Assembly: GCF_001884235.1 (NCBI RefSeq) | Contig: NZ_MAOI01000123.1 | Location: 62,001 to 126,000, forward strand | Reading direction: 5' to 3' | DNA: 64,000 nt | From: Bacillus paramycoides | Lineage (GTDB): Bacteria; Bacillota; Bacilli; Bacillales; Bacillaceae_G | In this document: piece after piece, positions 52,075 through 60,538 of the stretch | Layout of the letters: every line of letters begins with the position of its first letter | Numbering within the stretch: position 1 is the first letter of the stretch | Translations under genes and position numbers: made by a program | The notes under the pieces: generated by a model | Told to the model about the DNA's origin: nothing | What the model saw: only the letters and a program-made list of their open reading frames with translations | Database searches by the model: none

Positions 52075-53709
52075 TTGTCTACTTCAAAAGTTTTAAAAGG
52101 CACTGCTTTATTAAGTGGTGCAACAATGATTTCACGAATTTTAGGTTTTATATACTTCTTCCCTTTTCAATTATTAGTTGGAACGCAAGGGGTCGCTTTA
52201 TACGGATATGCATACTCTTGGTACGGTATTTTATTAAGTTTTTCAACAGCTGGTATTCCTATTGCCGTCTCCAAATTTGTTGCAAAACATAATGCGCTTG
52301 GTGATTATAGTACAAGTAAAAAATTATACAACTCTAGCGTAAAATTGATGCTGTTTATGGGCTTTTTAGGATTTTTAATTTTATTTATTGGAGCACCATA
52401 CATATCACAATTTATTATTCGTTCAAAAACGCCAGATCCACAATTTATCGCCGACGTAACGCTTACGATGCGAGCATTAAGTTTCGCGCTTATTATCGTA
52501 CCAGCTATGAGTGTTACACGTGGTTATTTCCAAGGCTTTCAACATATGAAACCAAGTGCTGTTTCTCAAGTCGTAGAACAAATCGCACGTGTCGTTTTCA
52601 TTTTAGTTGGTAGTTTTATTGTCTCAAAACTATTAGGAGGTTCAGTAGCCTCTTCTGTTGCAGTTGCTACATTTGGCGCTGTTATCGGGGCACTTGCCAG
52701 CGTCTCAATTTTAATGCTGTACTGGAAAAAATATAATGGATTAAAACCTCCTGAAGGCGAGCTAAAGTCAAGAGCATCCGATATTCCGTTAAAAAATATT
52801 TATATGGAATTACTTCGATATGCAATTCCAATTGTATTTGTCGGTATTGCGATTCCACTTTATACGCTAGTAGATCAATATACAGTCGCTGATGTCCTTA
52901 GAGCGATGGGAGAGCCTTTAGAAACCGCGAATGCAGTCTTCGCTTATATAACGAACTATGCCCAAAAGTTAATTATGATTCCAGCTTCACTTGCAACTGG
53001 ATTCTCATTAACGATAATTCCAGCTATTACGAAATCTTATACAAGCGGGAAGCTAGATGAATTACAAGAACAAATTTCAAAGATATTCCAAGTATTGTTA
53101 TTCTTCACTATCCCAGCCGCATTCGGTTTAGCTAGTATCGCTTACGATGCATTCCGCATGGTTTATGTAAATCCTGAAATTGCACTTGGGGGATCGCAAT
53201 ATTTAATTTCATTTGCACCTTCTGCTATATTAAGTGCGATTTTCACAGTTTCCGCAGCTATATTACAAGGAATTGATTATCAAAGAAAAACAATGATTGC
53301 ATTCTCAGTCGGTATCCTCGTTAAGGTTTTAGTGAACACACCACTCTTACATTTATTTGGCGGACACGGTGCTGTACTCGGCACAATTCTTGGATATCTC
53401 GTTTCAAATATTATTATGTTGTACTGCATCATTAAGTTTGCGAAATTCAAAATTGGCGAAACAACAAAAACAGTATTTCTTATTACGCTTTACTCCGCAG
53501 CAATGTCTGCTGTTGTAATTGCATTAAGAGCATTTATAAGTTGGATTATTCCTGGCCAATCTTATATAGAATCACTGATCATTGTGTTTATATGCGCAGC
53601 AGCAGGAGGACTTGTTTATCTTTTATTCGTATTAACGAGCGGACTTGCTTCTCATATTCTCGGTGATCGTATTCAACGTTTACCTGTACTAGGAAAGTTA
53701 GTGAAATAA
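52075..53709 (+). CDS. MOP-superfamily flippase, MurJ/YtgP-like
   Basis: This 544-residue protein has 14 predicted transmembrane helices and the polysaccharide-synthesis/MurJ pattern (LKGTALLSGATMISRILGFIYFFPF, AVSKFVAKHN, VTRGYFQGFQHMKPSAVSQVVEQ). It resembles YtgP of B. subtilis, a lipid II flippase for peptidoglycan synthesis; the group has more than one copy, so it may also serve another polymer. TTG at 52075 is the start, following AGGAGGAAAGGA. Single gene. Confidence 0.85.
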   Translation: MSTSKVLKGTALLSGATMISRILGFIYFFPFQLLVGTQGVALYGYAYSWYGILLSFSTAGIPIAVSKFVAKHNALGDYSTSKKLYNSSVKLMLFMGFLGFLILFIGAPYISQFIIRSKTPDPQFIADVTLTMRALSFALIIVPAMSVTRGYFQGFQHMKPSAVSQVVEQIARVVFILVGSFIVSKLLGGSVASSVAVATFGAVIGALASVSILMLYWKKYNGLKPPEGELKSRASDIPLKNIYMELLRYAIPIVFVGIAIPLYTLVDQYTVADVLRAMGEPLETANAVFAYITNYAQKLIMIPASLATGFSLTIIPAITKSYTSGKLDELQEQISKIFQVLLFFTIPAAFGLASIAYDAFRMVYVNPEIALGGSQYLISFAPSAILSAIFTVSAAILQGIDYQRKTMIAFSVGILVKVLVNTPLLHLFGGHGAVLGTILGYLVSNIIMLYCIIKFAKFKIGETTKTVFLITLYSAAMSAVVIALRAFISWIIPGQSYIESLIIVFICAAAGGLVYLLFVLTSGLASHILGDRIQRLPVLGKLVK

Positions 53710-53720
53710 AATAATACTAT

Positions 53721-53746
53721 AATCAGTGGGGTTCTTCCCCCTGATT
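53721..53746 (+). terminator. hairpin after the flippase gene
   Basis: AATCAGTGGGG pairs with CCCCCTGATT around TTCTT. There is no strong T run, so it is a weak terminator or 3' stabiliser. Confidence 0.5.
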
Positions 53747-54010
53747 ATTAGCCCTCACCAATCGAACCTTAACCGGCATCACGATTCCTATCTAATCTCC
53801 ATTATGATGTTATTCATCTTTCCCAAGTTAACATTTCTACATCAAAATTCATTTTCCCTATCATTACCACATGTCCATCAAGCGAATATTATTAAGTACC
53901 AAAAACATTTTTATATCTTTTGACAATAAATAGATTATGCAAATTAAGCTTCGTTCTTATTTTGGAGATTTTCTAGTACTTTAAGCACATGAAGATTTTT
54001 TCTTATCAAC
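53747..54010. other. intergenic region, nothing recognised
   Basis: AT-rich sequence with only short open frames lacking ribosome sites. I see no structure apart from the flanking hairpins. Confidence 0.5.
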
Positions 54011-54052
54011 ATAAAAATGGAGTCTCAAGATGCTACTCTTGAAACTCCACCT
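54011..54052 (-). terminator. terminator of the hypothetical gene at 54075-54650
   Basis: TGGAGTTTCAAGA pairs with TCTTGAGACTCCA on the minus strand, followed by TTTTTATG. Confidence 0.82.
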
Positions 54053-54074
54053 TCTTTCAATTACTATTAGATGT

Positions 54075-54650
54075 TTAAGAGTTTGATGGATACCAAGAGA
54101 ATTTCGTGTCACTATCCAGCGGTTTATTCTTAGTTTCCTCTTGGATTAAGTTAAACCACTCATTTAATATTTGAGTTTTTGGCAATTGGGCGGCAGAATC
54201 ATCTTCCCAGATAATATGTGAAAACCAGGCTTTTGTTTCCCATTCAAATTGTAATTCTGCAAAGGAAATTGTAGGATGTTCAGCTTCATTAAATTGCTGA
54301 TTTACTGCATTTGAAACTTCTGAGGCTTGAGGTAACAACTCGTTCTGAATTCTATTTTTTATAGTCTCATTTTCTAGCTGATCCCAAAAATACAATTGCC
54401 CGTTTATTTGATAGAAAATATCAAATGAAGCCTCACCTTTTTTCAAGTTCAGTAAAACGAATGCACGTTCCACATTGTTGTCAGCCGCCTTTACAGCATT
54501 AATAATTATATTTTGTGCCATCGATACCCAATATCCAGTTGCTTCTTCTATCGGAGATTCAACATACAATTCTTCATTTAATTCATGTAGAGTTGCTTCT
54601 TGATTGTTTACTTGTTCAACTTTTTTGAAAAACCTATTAAAAAAACCCAT
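54075..54650 (-). CDS. hypothetical cytoplasmic protein, 191 residues
   Basis: I do not recognise this acidic protein. The first 15 residues are basic and aromatic (MGFFNRFFKKVEQV), followed by mixed alpha/beta sequence with many Trp and Asn (EATGYWVSMAQNII, FDIFYQINGQLYFWDQ, FEWETKAWFSHIIWEDDS). No signal peptide or membrane helix. The fold may resemble YezG-type immunity proteins in its mixed pattern, but I cannot support that. AAGGGGGAAGCT precedes the ATG. Monocistronic. Confidence 0.7.
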   Translation of the reverse strand: MGFFNRFFKKVEQVNNQEATLHELNEELYVESPIEEATGYWVSMAQNIIINAVKAADNNVERAFVLLNLKKGEASFDIFYQINGQLYFWDQLENETIKNRIQNELLPQASEVSNAVNQQFNEAEHPTISFAELQFEWETKAWFSHIIWEDDSAAQLPKTQILNEWFNLIQEETKNKPLDSDTKFSWYPSNS

Positions 54651-54822
54651 AGCTTCCCCCTTATTACTGTTTTCTTATTTCAATTATAATAAATAGATAA
54701 TAACAAATTTTCCCTGTAATTCAATTGTATCATTTTCAAATTCTTTATAAAACAAAACGATTTAACAGTATTTATTTATGTATGTAATGCGCTTCTTTAA
54801 TTAGAAGTTCAACTTTGCAAAG

Positions 54823-54990
54823 ATGGTGACAAAAGTGATTATTGGATATTTAAATATAAATTCTCAAAAGAGTGTCACCGTTAGAGTAGAATATAATCCG
54901 ATTACAAAGGCATATTGGTCTCGCATTATTGAAATGAGCGAAGAGACAAAAAAGAAATTAAATAAACAATTTAACTTCATAGAAAAATAG
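54823..54990 (+). pseudogene. short frame, probable 3' remnant of a gene
   Basis: A 55-codon frame from ATG 54823 to TAG 54990 ends in VRVEYNPITKAYWSRIIEMS and a Lys-rich tail. Just upstream another frame (LEVQLCKDGDKSDYWIFKYK) stays open across the same stretch, as after a frameshift within one gene. There is no ribosome site. I take it as a decayed gene end rather than an active gene. Confidence 0.35.
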
Positions 54991-55057
54991 AAAACAAACA
55001 TCTCCCTTAGCCTCTTTATACAAAAAGAACCAAGGTTAGAAATGTTTGTTTTCATTT
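54985..55057. terminator. long imperfect bidirectional terminator
   Basis: ATAGAAAACAAACAT pairs with ATGTTTGTTTTC...CTAT around an inner CTTAGCC/GGTTAG stem. Confidence 0.6.
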
Positions 55058-55058
55058 T

Positions 55059-55886
55059 CTATTTCACAAAATAAAAAATAGATTTTTCTTGCTCATCAAT
55101 AGTTACTTCTGGAGCGTATGTATGAACTAATTGCACCACTTCTCCTATTAGCAACTCTAATTCTTGCACACTATATTCCGGATTCCCTATTAACGTGTCC
55201 GCCATACGTTCATATAAATTTTCAGGTTTAATAGTCATTCGTTCCACATTATATGGCATCCATTTAAATGCAGGATGATGCACATACATTCTATTCAGAC
55301 CAAATAAGACCCCAAATATATTTCTTTGTACCTCACAAATAATATCATAAAGCATAAGCCAATCTTTCCGCTTCAAAAGTGCCTTGCGATTATGCCAACG
55401 ATTACTTAACCATAGATTTTCTGAAATCATTCGTTTCGCTAGTTCGTCTGGATATGCCGATACTCTACCTTTTAATTCATTCACTTTCACTTCTCCATAC
55501 AAACTCACACCATCATGAACCGATGATACAATACATTGTTTCTCATAATTTATATCATACTGCTCTACAACTTCTGAAATAACCTTTTCTACTGTCACTG
55601 TTAAAAAATTACTAATCTCTAGTTTAATTCCTTCTTTCGTCAAATATGTTTCCGACCATTCTTCTTCCTCGTAAGGATGATATGATAAAATCGTTCCACC
55701 AATATTGTTAATAGGCCCTTGACGATCCTCATCCTCTGGTGGTGATGACCATAATATATGCAATTCAATATCTGAATGTTCATCTTCTAATTTTCTCGCT
55801 ACAGAGCCTGCTAAAATAATAGCTTTAACTTTCGGATTTTTCCTATAAATCTCCGACATTTCTATCGCTTTCTCTTTTAATCCCAT
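55059..55886 (-). CDS. nucleotidyltransferase-domain protein
   Basis: This 275-residue protein has an N-terminal DNA polymerase beta-like nucleotidyltransferase motif (AIILAGSVARKLEDEHSDIELHI, GS plus the DxE metal pair) and a helical C-terminal part with WLSNRWHNRKALLKRKDW. The layout resembles aminoglycoside or lincosamide nucleotidyltransferases and MNT-type proteins, but the target is unknown. AGGGGGAAATGAA precedes the ATG. Confidence 0.8.
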   Translation of the reverse strand: MGLKEKAIEMSEIYRKNPKVKAIILAGSVARKLEDEHSDIELHILWSSPPEDEDRQGPINNIGGTILSYHPYEEEEWSETYLTKEGIKLEISNFLTVTVEKVISEVVEQYDINYEKQCIVSSVHDGVSLYGEVKVNELKGRVSAYPDELAKRMISENLWLSNRWHNRKALLKRKDWLMLYDIICEVQRNIFGVLFGLNRMYVHHPAFKWMPYNVERMTIKPENLYERMADTLIGNPEYSVQELELLIGEVVQLVHTYAPEVTIDEQEKSIFYFVK

Positions 55887-55993
55887 TTCATTTCCCCCTA
55901 AAGCTAAATCATTCTCCTTTATTTACATTTATCTATTTCGATATTACATCTTATATTCCCTTTACCACTTTCACCTTTTCAAAATTAACTCAA

Positions 55994-56506
55994 TCATATT
56001 TCTATCCAGTAACGCTGCACAATTTCATCAGAATTAGAAGAAACAACTTCATCCTCTAACACACCGCCAACCTTTTGAATTGTTTTAGCCGAACAAACAT
56101 TCGCTTTATCACAAGTTATTAACACTTTCTTCAAACCTAATTTTTTCGCTTCAACTAATGAAAGTTGAAGTTGTTTAGTAGCATATCCCTTTCGACGTTC
56201 ATCGGGATGAATACTATACCCAATATGACCACTTTCCAACAATAACTCTGGATTTAACCTGTGTCGAATATTCACAAAACCTATTAATTTTCCATTCTCA
56301 ACACTTAAAAACTGACTAGACGGCACTCGATTAGATGGTAAGTTTTCTCCTACTTCTTGTATACTCACTTTTTCAAACCATTCATCAAATGAATCAAAAT
56401 TTTGTAAAGAACAACTACCGTGTGGTTGTTCTCCTGAATTAGAAAATGCCTGCCTATACTCCATAATTTGTTCGCTATATTCATATTTCGGTTTCAATAG
56501 TTTCAT
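55994..56506 (-). CDS. GNAT family N-acetyltransferase
   Basis: This 170-residue protein has a GNAT domain with GFVNIRHRLNPELLLESGHIGYSIHPDERRKGYATKQLQ (acetyl-CoA loop RRKGYA) and LITCDKANVCSAKTIQKVGGVLEDE. The group acetylates small amines; exact substrate unknown. AGAGGTGAAGGACG precedes the ATG. Confidence 0.86.
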   Translation of the reverse strand: MKLLKPKYEYSEQIMEYRQAFSNSGEQPHGSCSLQNFDSFDEWFEKVSIQEVGENLPSNRVPSSQFLSVENGKLIGFVNIRHRLNPELLLESGHIGYSIHPDERRKGYATKQLQLSLVEAKKLGLKKVLITCDKANVCSAKTIQKVGGVLEDEVVSSNSDEIVQRYWIEI

Positions 56507-56530
56507 CGTCCTTCACCTCTCTTAATAACC

Positions 56531-56577
56531 TAAAACAAACACCTTAATAGTGGCTATTGCACCATTAAGGTGTTTCT
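56531..56577 (-). terminator. terminator of cysK
   Basis: AAACACCTTAAT pairs with ATTAAGGTGTTT, then TTTAGG on the minus strand. Confidence 0.82.
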
Positions 56578-56584
56578 ATCGTTT

Positions 56585-57502
56585 TTATTCAAATAATCCC
56601 ATACTCAAATAACGTTCACCTGTATCTGGTGCAATACATAAAACTTTTTTGCCAGTGCCTAAACGTTTCGCTATCATTATCGCAGCGTAAACAGAAGCTC
56701 CTGAAGATGGTCCTACTAATAAACCTTCTTGTCTTGCTAAGTTTCTCATAGTAGTTAATGCCTCTTCATCTGCAATTTGAATAATTTCGTTATACACTTC
56801 TGTATTTAAGTTTTTTGGAATAAAACCAGGACTTGTTCCTACTAGTTTATGAGGGCCTGGAACACCACCAGATAAAACTGGTGATCCTTTCGGTTCTACT
56901 ACTGCAATATATAAGTTGGGTAGTTTCCCTTTTAACGTTTCACCTGTCCCCGTAATTGTTCCACCCGTTCCTGCCGTTGCTACAAATGCATCAAGCTCTC
57001 CATCCATTTGTTCATAAATTTCAAGTGCAGTCGTATAACGATGAATATTCGGATTTGCTGGGTTTTCAAATTGCTGTGGAATGAAACTATTCAGTATTTG
57101 TTTTTGTAACTCTACCGCCTTCGCAATTGCTCCTGGCATTCTTTGTTCAGCTGGTGTTAAAACTACTTCTGCTCCGTATGCTTTCAATAAATTAATACGC
57201 TCTTTTGACATATTATCTGGCATAATTAAAATAGCTTTATATCCTTTAGCAGCTGCATTCATCGCTAAACCAATTCCTGTATTTCCACTTGTCGGTTCAA
57301 TAATTGTATCACCAGGTTTTATAAGTCCATTTTCCTCAGCAGCATGAAGTAAATTATAAGCAGCACGGTCTTTCACACTCCGCGACGGATTAAACATTTC
57401 CAGTTTTACATACACATCCGCTGCGTCTTCTGGAATAAATTTAGATAATCGGACGACAGGTGTATCTCCTATTAATTCTGTAATGTTTTCACATAATTTC
57501 AT
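56585..57502 (-). CDS. cysK: cysteine synthase A (O-acetylserine thiol-lyase)
   Basis: This 305-residue PLP enzyme makes cysteine from O-acetylserine and sulphide. The PLP lysine is in NPSRSVKDRAAYN, the substrate loop in EPTSGNTGIGLA and the phosphate loop in ATAGTGGTITGTG. PSSGASVYAA near the C terminus is intact. It ends 10 bp before... its own terminator and starts 10 bp after the Fsr-type exporter, so the two form an operon. Another cysK paralogue is usual in the group. Confidence 0.9.
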   Translation of the reverse strand: MKLCENITELIGDTPVVRLSKFIPEDAADVYVKLEMFNPSRSVKDRAAYNLLHAAEENGLIKPGDTIIEPTSGNTGIGLAMNAAAKGYKAILIMPDNMSKERINLLKAYGAEVVLTPAEQRMPGAIAKAVELQKQILNSFIPQQFENPANPNIHRYTTALEIYEQMDGELDAFVATAGTGGTITGTGETLKGKLPNLYIAVVEPKGSPVLSGGVPGPHKLVGTSPGFIPKNLNTEVYNEIIQIADEEALTTMRNLARQEGLLVGPSSGASVYAAIMIAKRLGTGKKVLCIAPDTGERYLSMGLFE

Positions 57503-57512
57503 AGCGCATCCC

Positions 57513-58724
57513 CTATTCTATCGTTTTCTTATCATTTGGCAGTAACCATGAAGTCAGTCCAATTAATGGTAAACAGCTACATAATAGCATAATAAACTGA
57601 AGACTATACATATCAGCCAATTTCCCAAGAACTACAGCACCTAATGCTCCAAGACCAAACGCAAGGCCTACAATTAATCCTGATACCATCCCTACTTTTC
57701 CAGGAACAAGCTCTTGCGCATAGACAACAATTACACTAAAACTACTTGAACTAATAAAACCGATACATAAAAATAACGGTACAACCCACACGAGCGAAAC
57801 GTGAGGTAATAAAAGTGCAAGCGGCGCTGAACCGAGCATTGAAAATACAATTATCTTTTTCTTACCGAATCGATCTGCTAACGGACCACCGAAGAAAGTC
57901 CCTAACACCCCTGCAATCATAAAAGCAAAGACGAAATACTGTGCATTTTTTATAGATAAACCGTAATGCTCTATTAAATAAAATTGATAGAAATTCCCGA
58001 TACCAGCACCGTACCAAGAACGTACGAATGTTAGAAAAACAAGAAGCAAAATAACAAATTTAATGTGCGTACTTACAATCGCATTTTCAGCCTCAAGCGC
58101 AGCTCGTTTCTTTCTTCTTACAGCACCATTCATTAATTCATTTTTATACCAATTTGAAACGAAGATTAACAATACAATCCCTACCGCTGCGAAAGCAGTA
58201 AAACCAAGAGAACCAATTTGACCGAGCGGAACGAAAATGAGCGCTGTAAAAATAGGTGCTAGAGAGTTCCCTGTATTTCCTCCCACTTGATAAATCGCTT
58301 GTGCTAAACCTCGTTTTGCACCTGCTGCCATATAAGCAACTCGGGCACCTTCTGGATGAAAGACTGCAGAACCTAATCCAATAAATAAAACAGAAATAAT
58401 AACAATAATAAAATTCGGTGCAAATGCGAGTCCAATCATCCCAAGCATACTCGAAAACATACCGAGCGGTAATAAGAATGGTGACGGCTTCTTATCCGAA
58501 TACATACCAAAAACCGGCTGCATAATCGATGACGTCATATTTAATGCAAACGCAATCCATCCTACTTGCATATAGGATAAATTCATCGTTTTTTCCAAAA
58601 TAGGAAACAACGCCGGCACAACCGCTTGCATCGAATCATTTAAAAAATGTCCGAAACTAATTGCAAATAGTATACGGTATATTGTCGGTGTTTCTACTGC
58701 ATTTTTTTGTGAAACTGCCTGCAT
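57513..58724 (-). CDS. MFS transporter, fosmidomycin-resistance (Fsr) family
   Basis: This 403-residue protein has 12 transmembrane helices and Fsr-type signatures (FGHFLNDSMQAVVPALFPILEKTMNLSYMQVG, GSAVFHPEGARVAYMAAG, GGNTGNSLAPIFTA, ADRFGKKKIIVFSM). Relatives export fosmidomycin and other compounds. It is co-directional with cysK 10 bp downstream, which hints at export of a thiol or amino acid-related compound, but this is speculation. The tnpB element is inserted just upstream of its promoter region. Confidence 0.87.
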   Translation of the reverse strand: MQAVSQKNAVETPTIYRILFAISFGHFLNDSMQAVVPALFPILEKTMNLSYMQVGWIAFALNMTSSIMQPVFGMYSDKKPSPFLLPLGMFSSMLGMIGLAFAPNFIIVIISVLFIGLGSAVFHPEGARVAYMAAGAKRGLAQAIYQVGGNTGNSLAPIFTALIFVPLGQIGSLGFTAFAAVGIVLLIFVSNWYKNELMNGAVRRKKRAALEAENAIVSTHIKFVILLLVFLTFVRSWYGAGIGNFYQFYLIEHYGLSIKNAQYFVFAFMIAGVLGTFFGGPLADRFGKKKIIVFSMLGSAPLALLLPHVSLVWVVPLFLCIGFISSSSFSVIVVYAQELVPGKVGMVSGLIVGLAFGLGALGAVVLGKLADMYSLQFIMLLCSCLPLIGLTSWLLPNDKKTIE

Positions 58725-58778
58725 ATATGAATCTCTCCTTCCTGTACAAAATATATATTTATTACAGTAAGTTTGAGA

Positions 58779-58927
58779 CTCCCACGACTAAAGTCGCAAG
58801 CCCGAATCCTTACGGAATTACGGGCGGGATTCTTGAATGACTAAGCGTTCGCAGTCCATTTCTGTTTTGAACAGCCTTCAAGATGAGGGCATCCCATTGC
58901 CCCTCCTAAACCAGACCATATAGGTGC
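58779..58927 (-). ncRNA. likely omega RNA (reRNA) of TnpB
   Basis: The minus-strand sequence after the tnpB stop has strong local stems (GGGGCAATGGGATGCCCTC, CCCGCCCGTAATTCCGTAAGGATTCGGGC) and ends in GCGACTTTAGTCGTGGGAG at 58779, the standard scaffold end of TnpB guide RNAs. The guide would be the following host sequence, starting TCTCAAACTTACTG. Confidence 0.75.
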
Positions 58928-60007
58928 TTAGGCTGATTGACTGTTACCATCAATCACAGTTGCATAGCGAATATTCATCGCCCCAACGATATCACGGTGT
59001 GTCTCAAACCCACATGGACACTTGTACTTTCTGTCTTGTGCCCTGTTCTTTTCAGCACATTTCGGACAGCTTTGACTTGTATAAGCTGGATTCACATATT
59101 CAACCTGAATATTAGCTAATATCGCTTTATATTCAATAAATTTTGACAAACGATAGAATGACCAAGTGTGTAGGTTTTTTTCGTTTTTACGGCTTGTTCT
59201 TGCCGTCTGTCTTATATTCGTTAATTGTTCTAATCGAATGACAGAAATATGATTTGCAATCGCAAAATCAATAATTTCACGACTTATTTTGTGGTCTTTA
59301 TCTTGCATCCATCTTTGTTCTTTATCATCCAATCGCCGAATCGCATTCACTTTTTTGGCTTTTCCTAATTTCTTACGAATACAACAAAACTTACGCTTCT
59401 TACATTTGTTTTGTCTACCATTTCCAAAGAAACGAACCTTATCATCATCTGTGATTGCTACAGCGGGGACCTTGAGACCTAAGTCTACTCCTAAAATTTT
59501 CGTTCCCGCCCTTTCATTTGTAGGAAGCGTGACAGCTATTTGGGCCATCCACTTATTCGATTTCTTTATGATACGAAGTGTACCTAACTTATGTTTTAAC
59601 AAATCTAAATTGCGATTATTTTTATCTGTTAATAAAGCTCGAACCTTTAAACGAGTTGACTTTCCATTTACCATAAATGGAATGGAAATATAAGTACAGT
59701 CAAATGAATAATTTTGATTGTTCCATACACAAACAAGTCTTTTTAGAATCGGAATGATTTTATAATGGCTTTTCTTTACTTTTGTAGCAAACAAACTTTT
59801 CGCGTCTTTAATCGCTTGATTCTTCACCGCACTTGGGATATTTGCTTCAATATCTTTTGTGCTTTTTTTCGTAGTTTTCTTTGCTTTAACCATTTCCGAT
59901 ACAAGTGTATTTATAACTTTGATATATTCGTGACTACTTTGTTCCAATAAACGGATTTGTTCTATTGTTGGAATCAATTTCACTTTCACTGTTAGGGTCT
60001 GTGACAT
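58928..60007 (-). CDS. tnpB: RNA-guided endonuclease TnpB
   Basis: This 359-residue protein has the three RuvC residues in place: Asp in KILGVDLGLKVPA, Glu in VIRLEQLTNIR and Asp in THRDIVGAMNI. A zinc ribbon with CPKC and CPCG precedes the last motif, and the N-terminal OrfB wedge domain begins MSQTLTVKVKLIPT. The nuclease thus appears intact. TnpB cuts DNA at sites matching its omega RNA guide next to a short target motif. ATG 60007 is preferred because AAGGGG lies 9 bp upstream; the ATG at 60016 touches that site. Confidence 0.92.
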   Translation of the reverse strand: MSQTLTVKVKLIPTIEQIRLLEQSSHEYIKVINTLVSEMVKAKKTTKKSTKDIEANIPSAVKNQAIKDAKSLFATKVKKSHYKIIPILKRLVCVWNNQNYSFDCTYISIPFMVNGKSTRLKVRALLTDKNNRNLDLLKHKLGTLRIIKKSNKWMAQIAVTLPTNERAGTKILGVDLGLKVPAVAITDDDKVRFFGNGRQNKCKKRKFCCIRKKLGKAKKVNAIRRLDDKEQRWMQDKDHKISREIIDFAIANHISVIRLEQLTNIRQTARTSRKNEKNLHTWSFYRLSKFIEYKAILANIQVEYVNPAYTSQSCPKCAEKNRAQDRKYKCPCGFETHRDIVGAMNIRYATVIDGNSQSA

Positions 60008-60233
60008 ACGTTTCATCCCCTTGTTTTTTGATTTTCAGCATCGTTCATTTGATACATTTCTAGCAATAGAAACAAAATAAGAACGTGTCCATAAACTTTG
60101 CAACTGCATGAGACGAGGAGATTTTTCTCTCAAACACTTTGAAACGTTCTTCTATCATCATTGATTCTCGTTACAATATATCATTTATTTTCGAAAAATT
60201 ACAACAAAAAGACCGGAAGAAACTACCTATACT

Positions 60234-60288
60234 TTGGATACTTAAAGTACCACGAACCTTGCGATTTTTAGTGGTACTCTGTATCCAA
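60234..60288. repeat. long hairpin in the tnpB element left end
   Basis: TTGGATAC (60234-60241) pairs with GTATCCAA (60281-60288), and inside it AGTACCAC (60246-60253) pairs with GTGGTACT (60271-60278), around a 17-nt loop. It lies 220 bp upstream of tnpB, inside the left-end hairpin. Confidence 0.65.
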
Positions 60289-60538
60289 CCTCACTTTCAT
60301 CCCATGCCTAAAGGCGATGGGTTTTCTCGTTCGGGAAGGGCTGTAATAAATCAAGACTTTAATCAGAGTAAATTCTGAGTTTTGAAACATTTCTATTCTA
60401 TACTGGTTTCATTTCTTTTTCCAGAAATACAACTTCTTATAAAATATATTTTTTCTATATGTTTTATCGGATTTATTTATAGAAATTTTCTATATTTTCT
60501 TTTATACTAAGGCAGAGATGAAGGGAAGGATGTCAACT

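Larger units (their letters stand above)
58757..60351 (-). mobile_element. IS200/IS605-family element, tnpB-only (IS1341-like)
   Basis: A tnpB gene without tnpA is framed by the usual subterminal hairpins: on the left-end side CCCATGCCTAAAGGCGATGGG (60301-60321) and on the right-end side CGACTTTAGTCG next to GTGGGAG (58779-58796). I set the limits at an 11-bp perfect inverted repeat (ATTTATTACAG 58757-58767, CTGTAATAAAT 60341-60351), but the true cleavage ends are probably near 58778 and 60340. With no TnpA it can only move if TnpA is supplied elsewhere. Confidence 0.75.

Noticed and set aside
59289-59693. Plus-strand open frame within the tnpB region
   Set aside because: It is an antisense shadow of tnpB, which has all family motifs.
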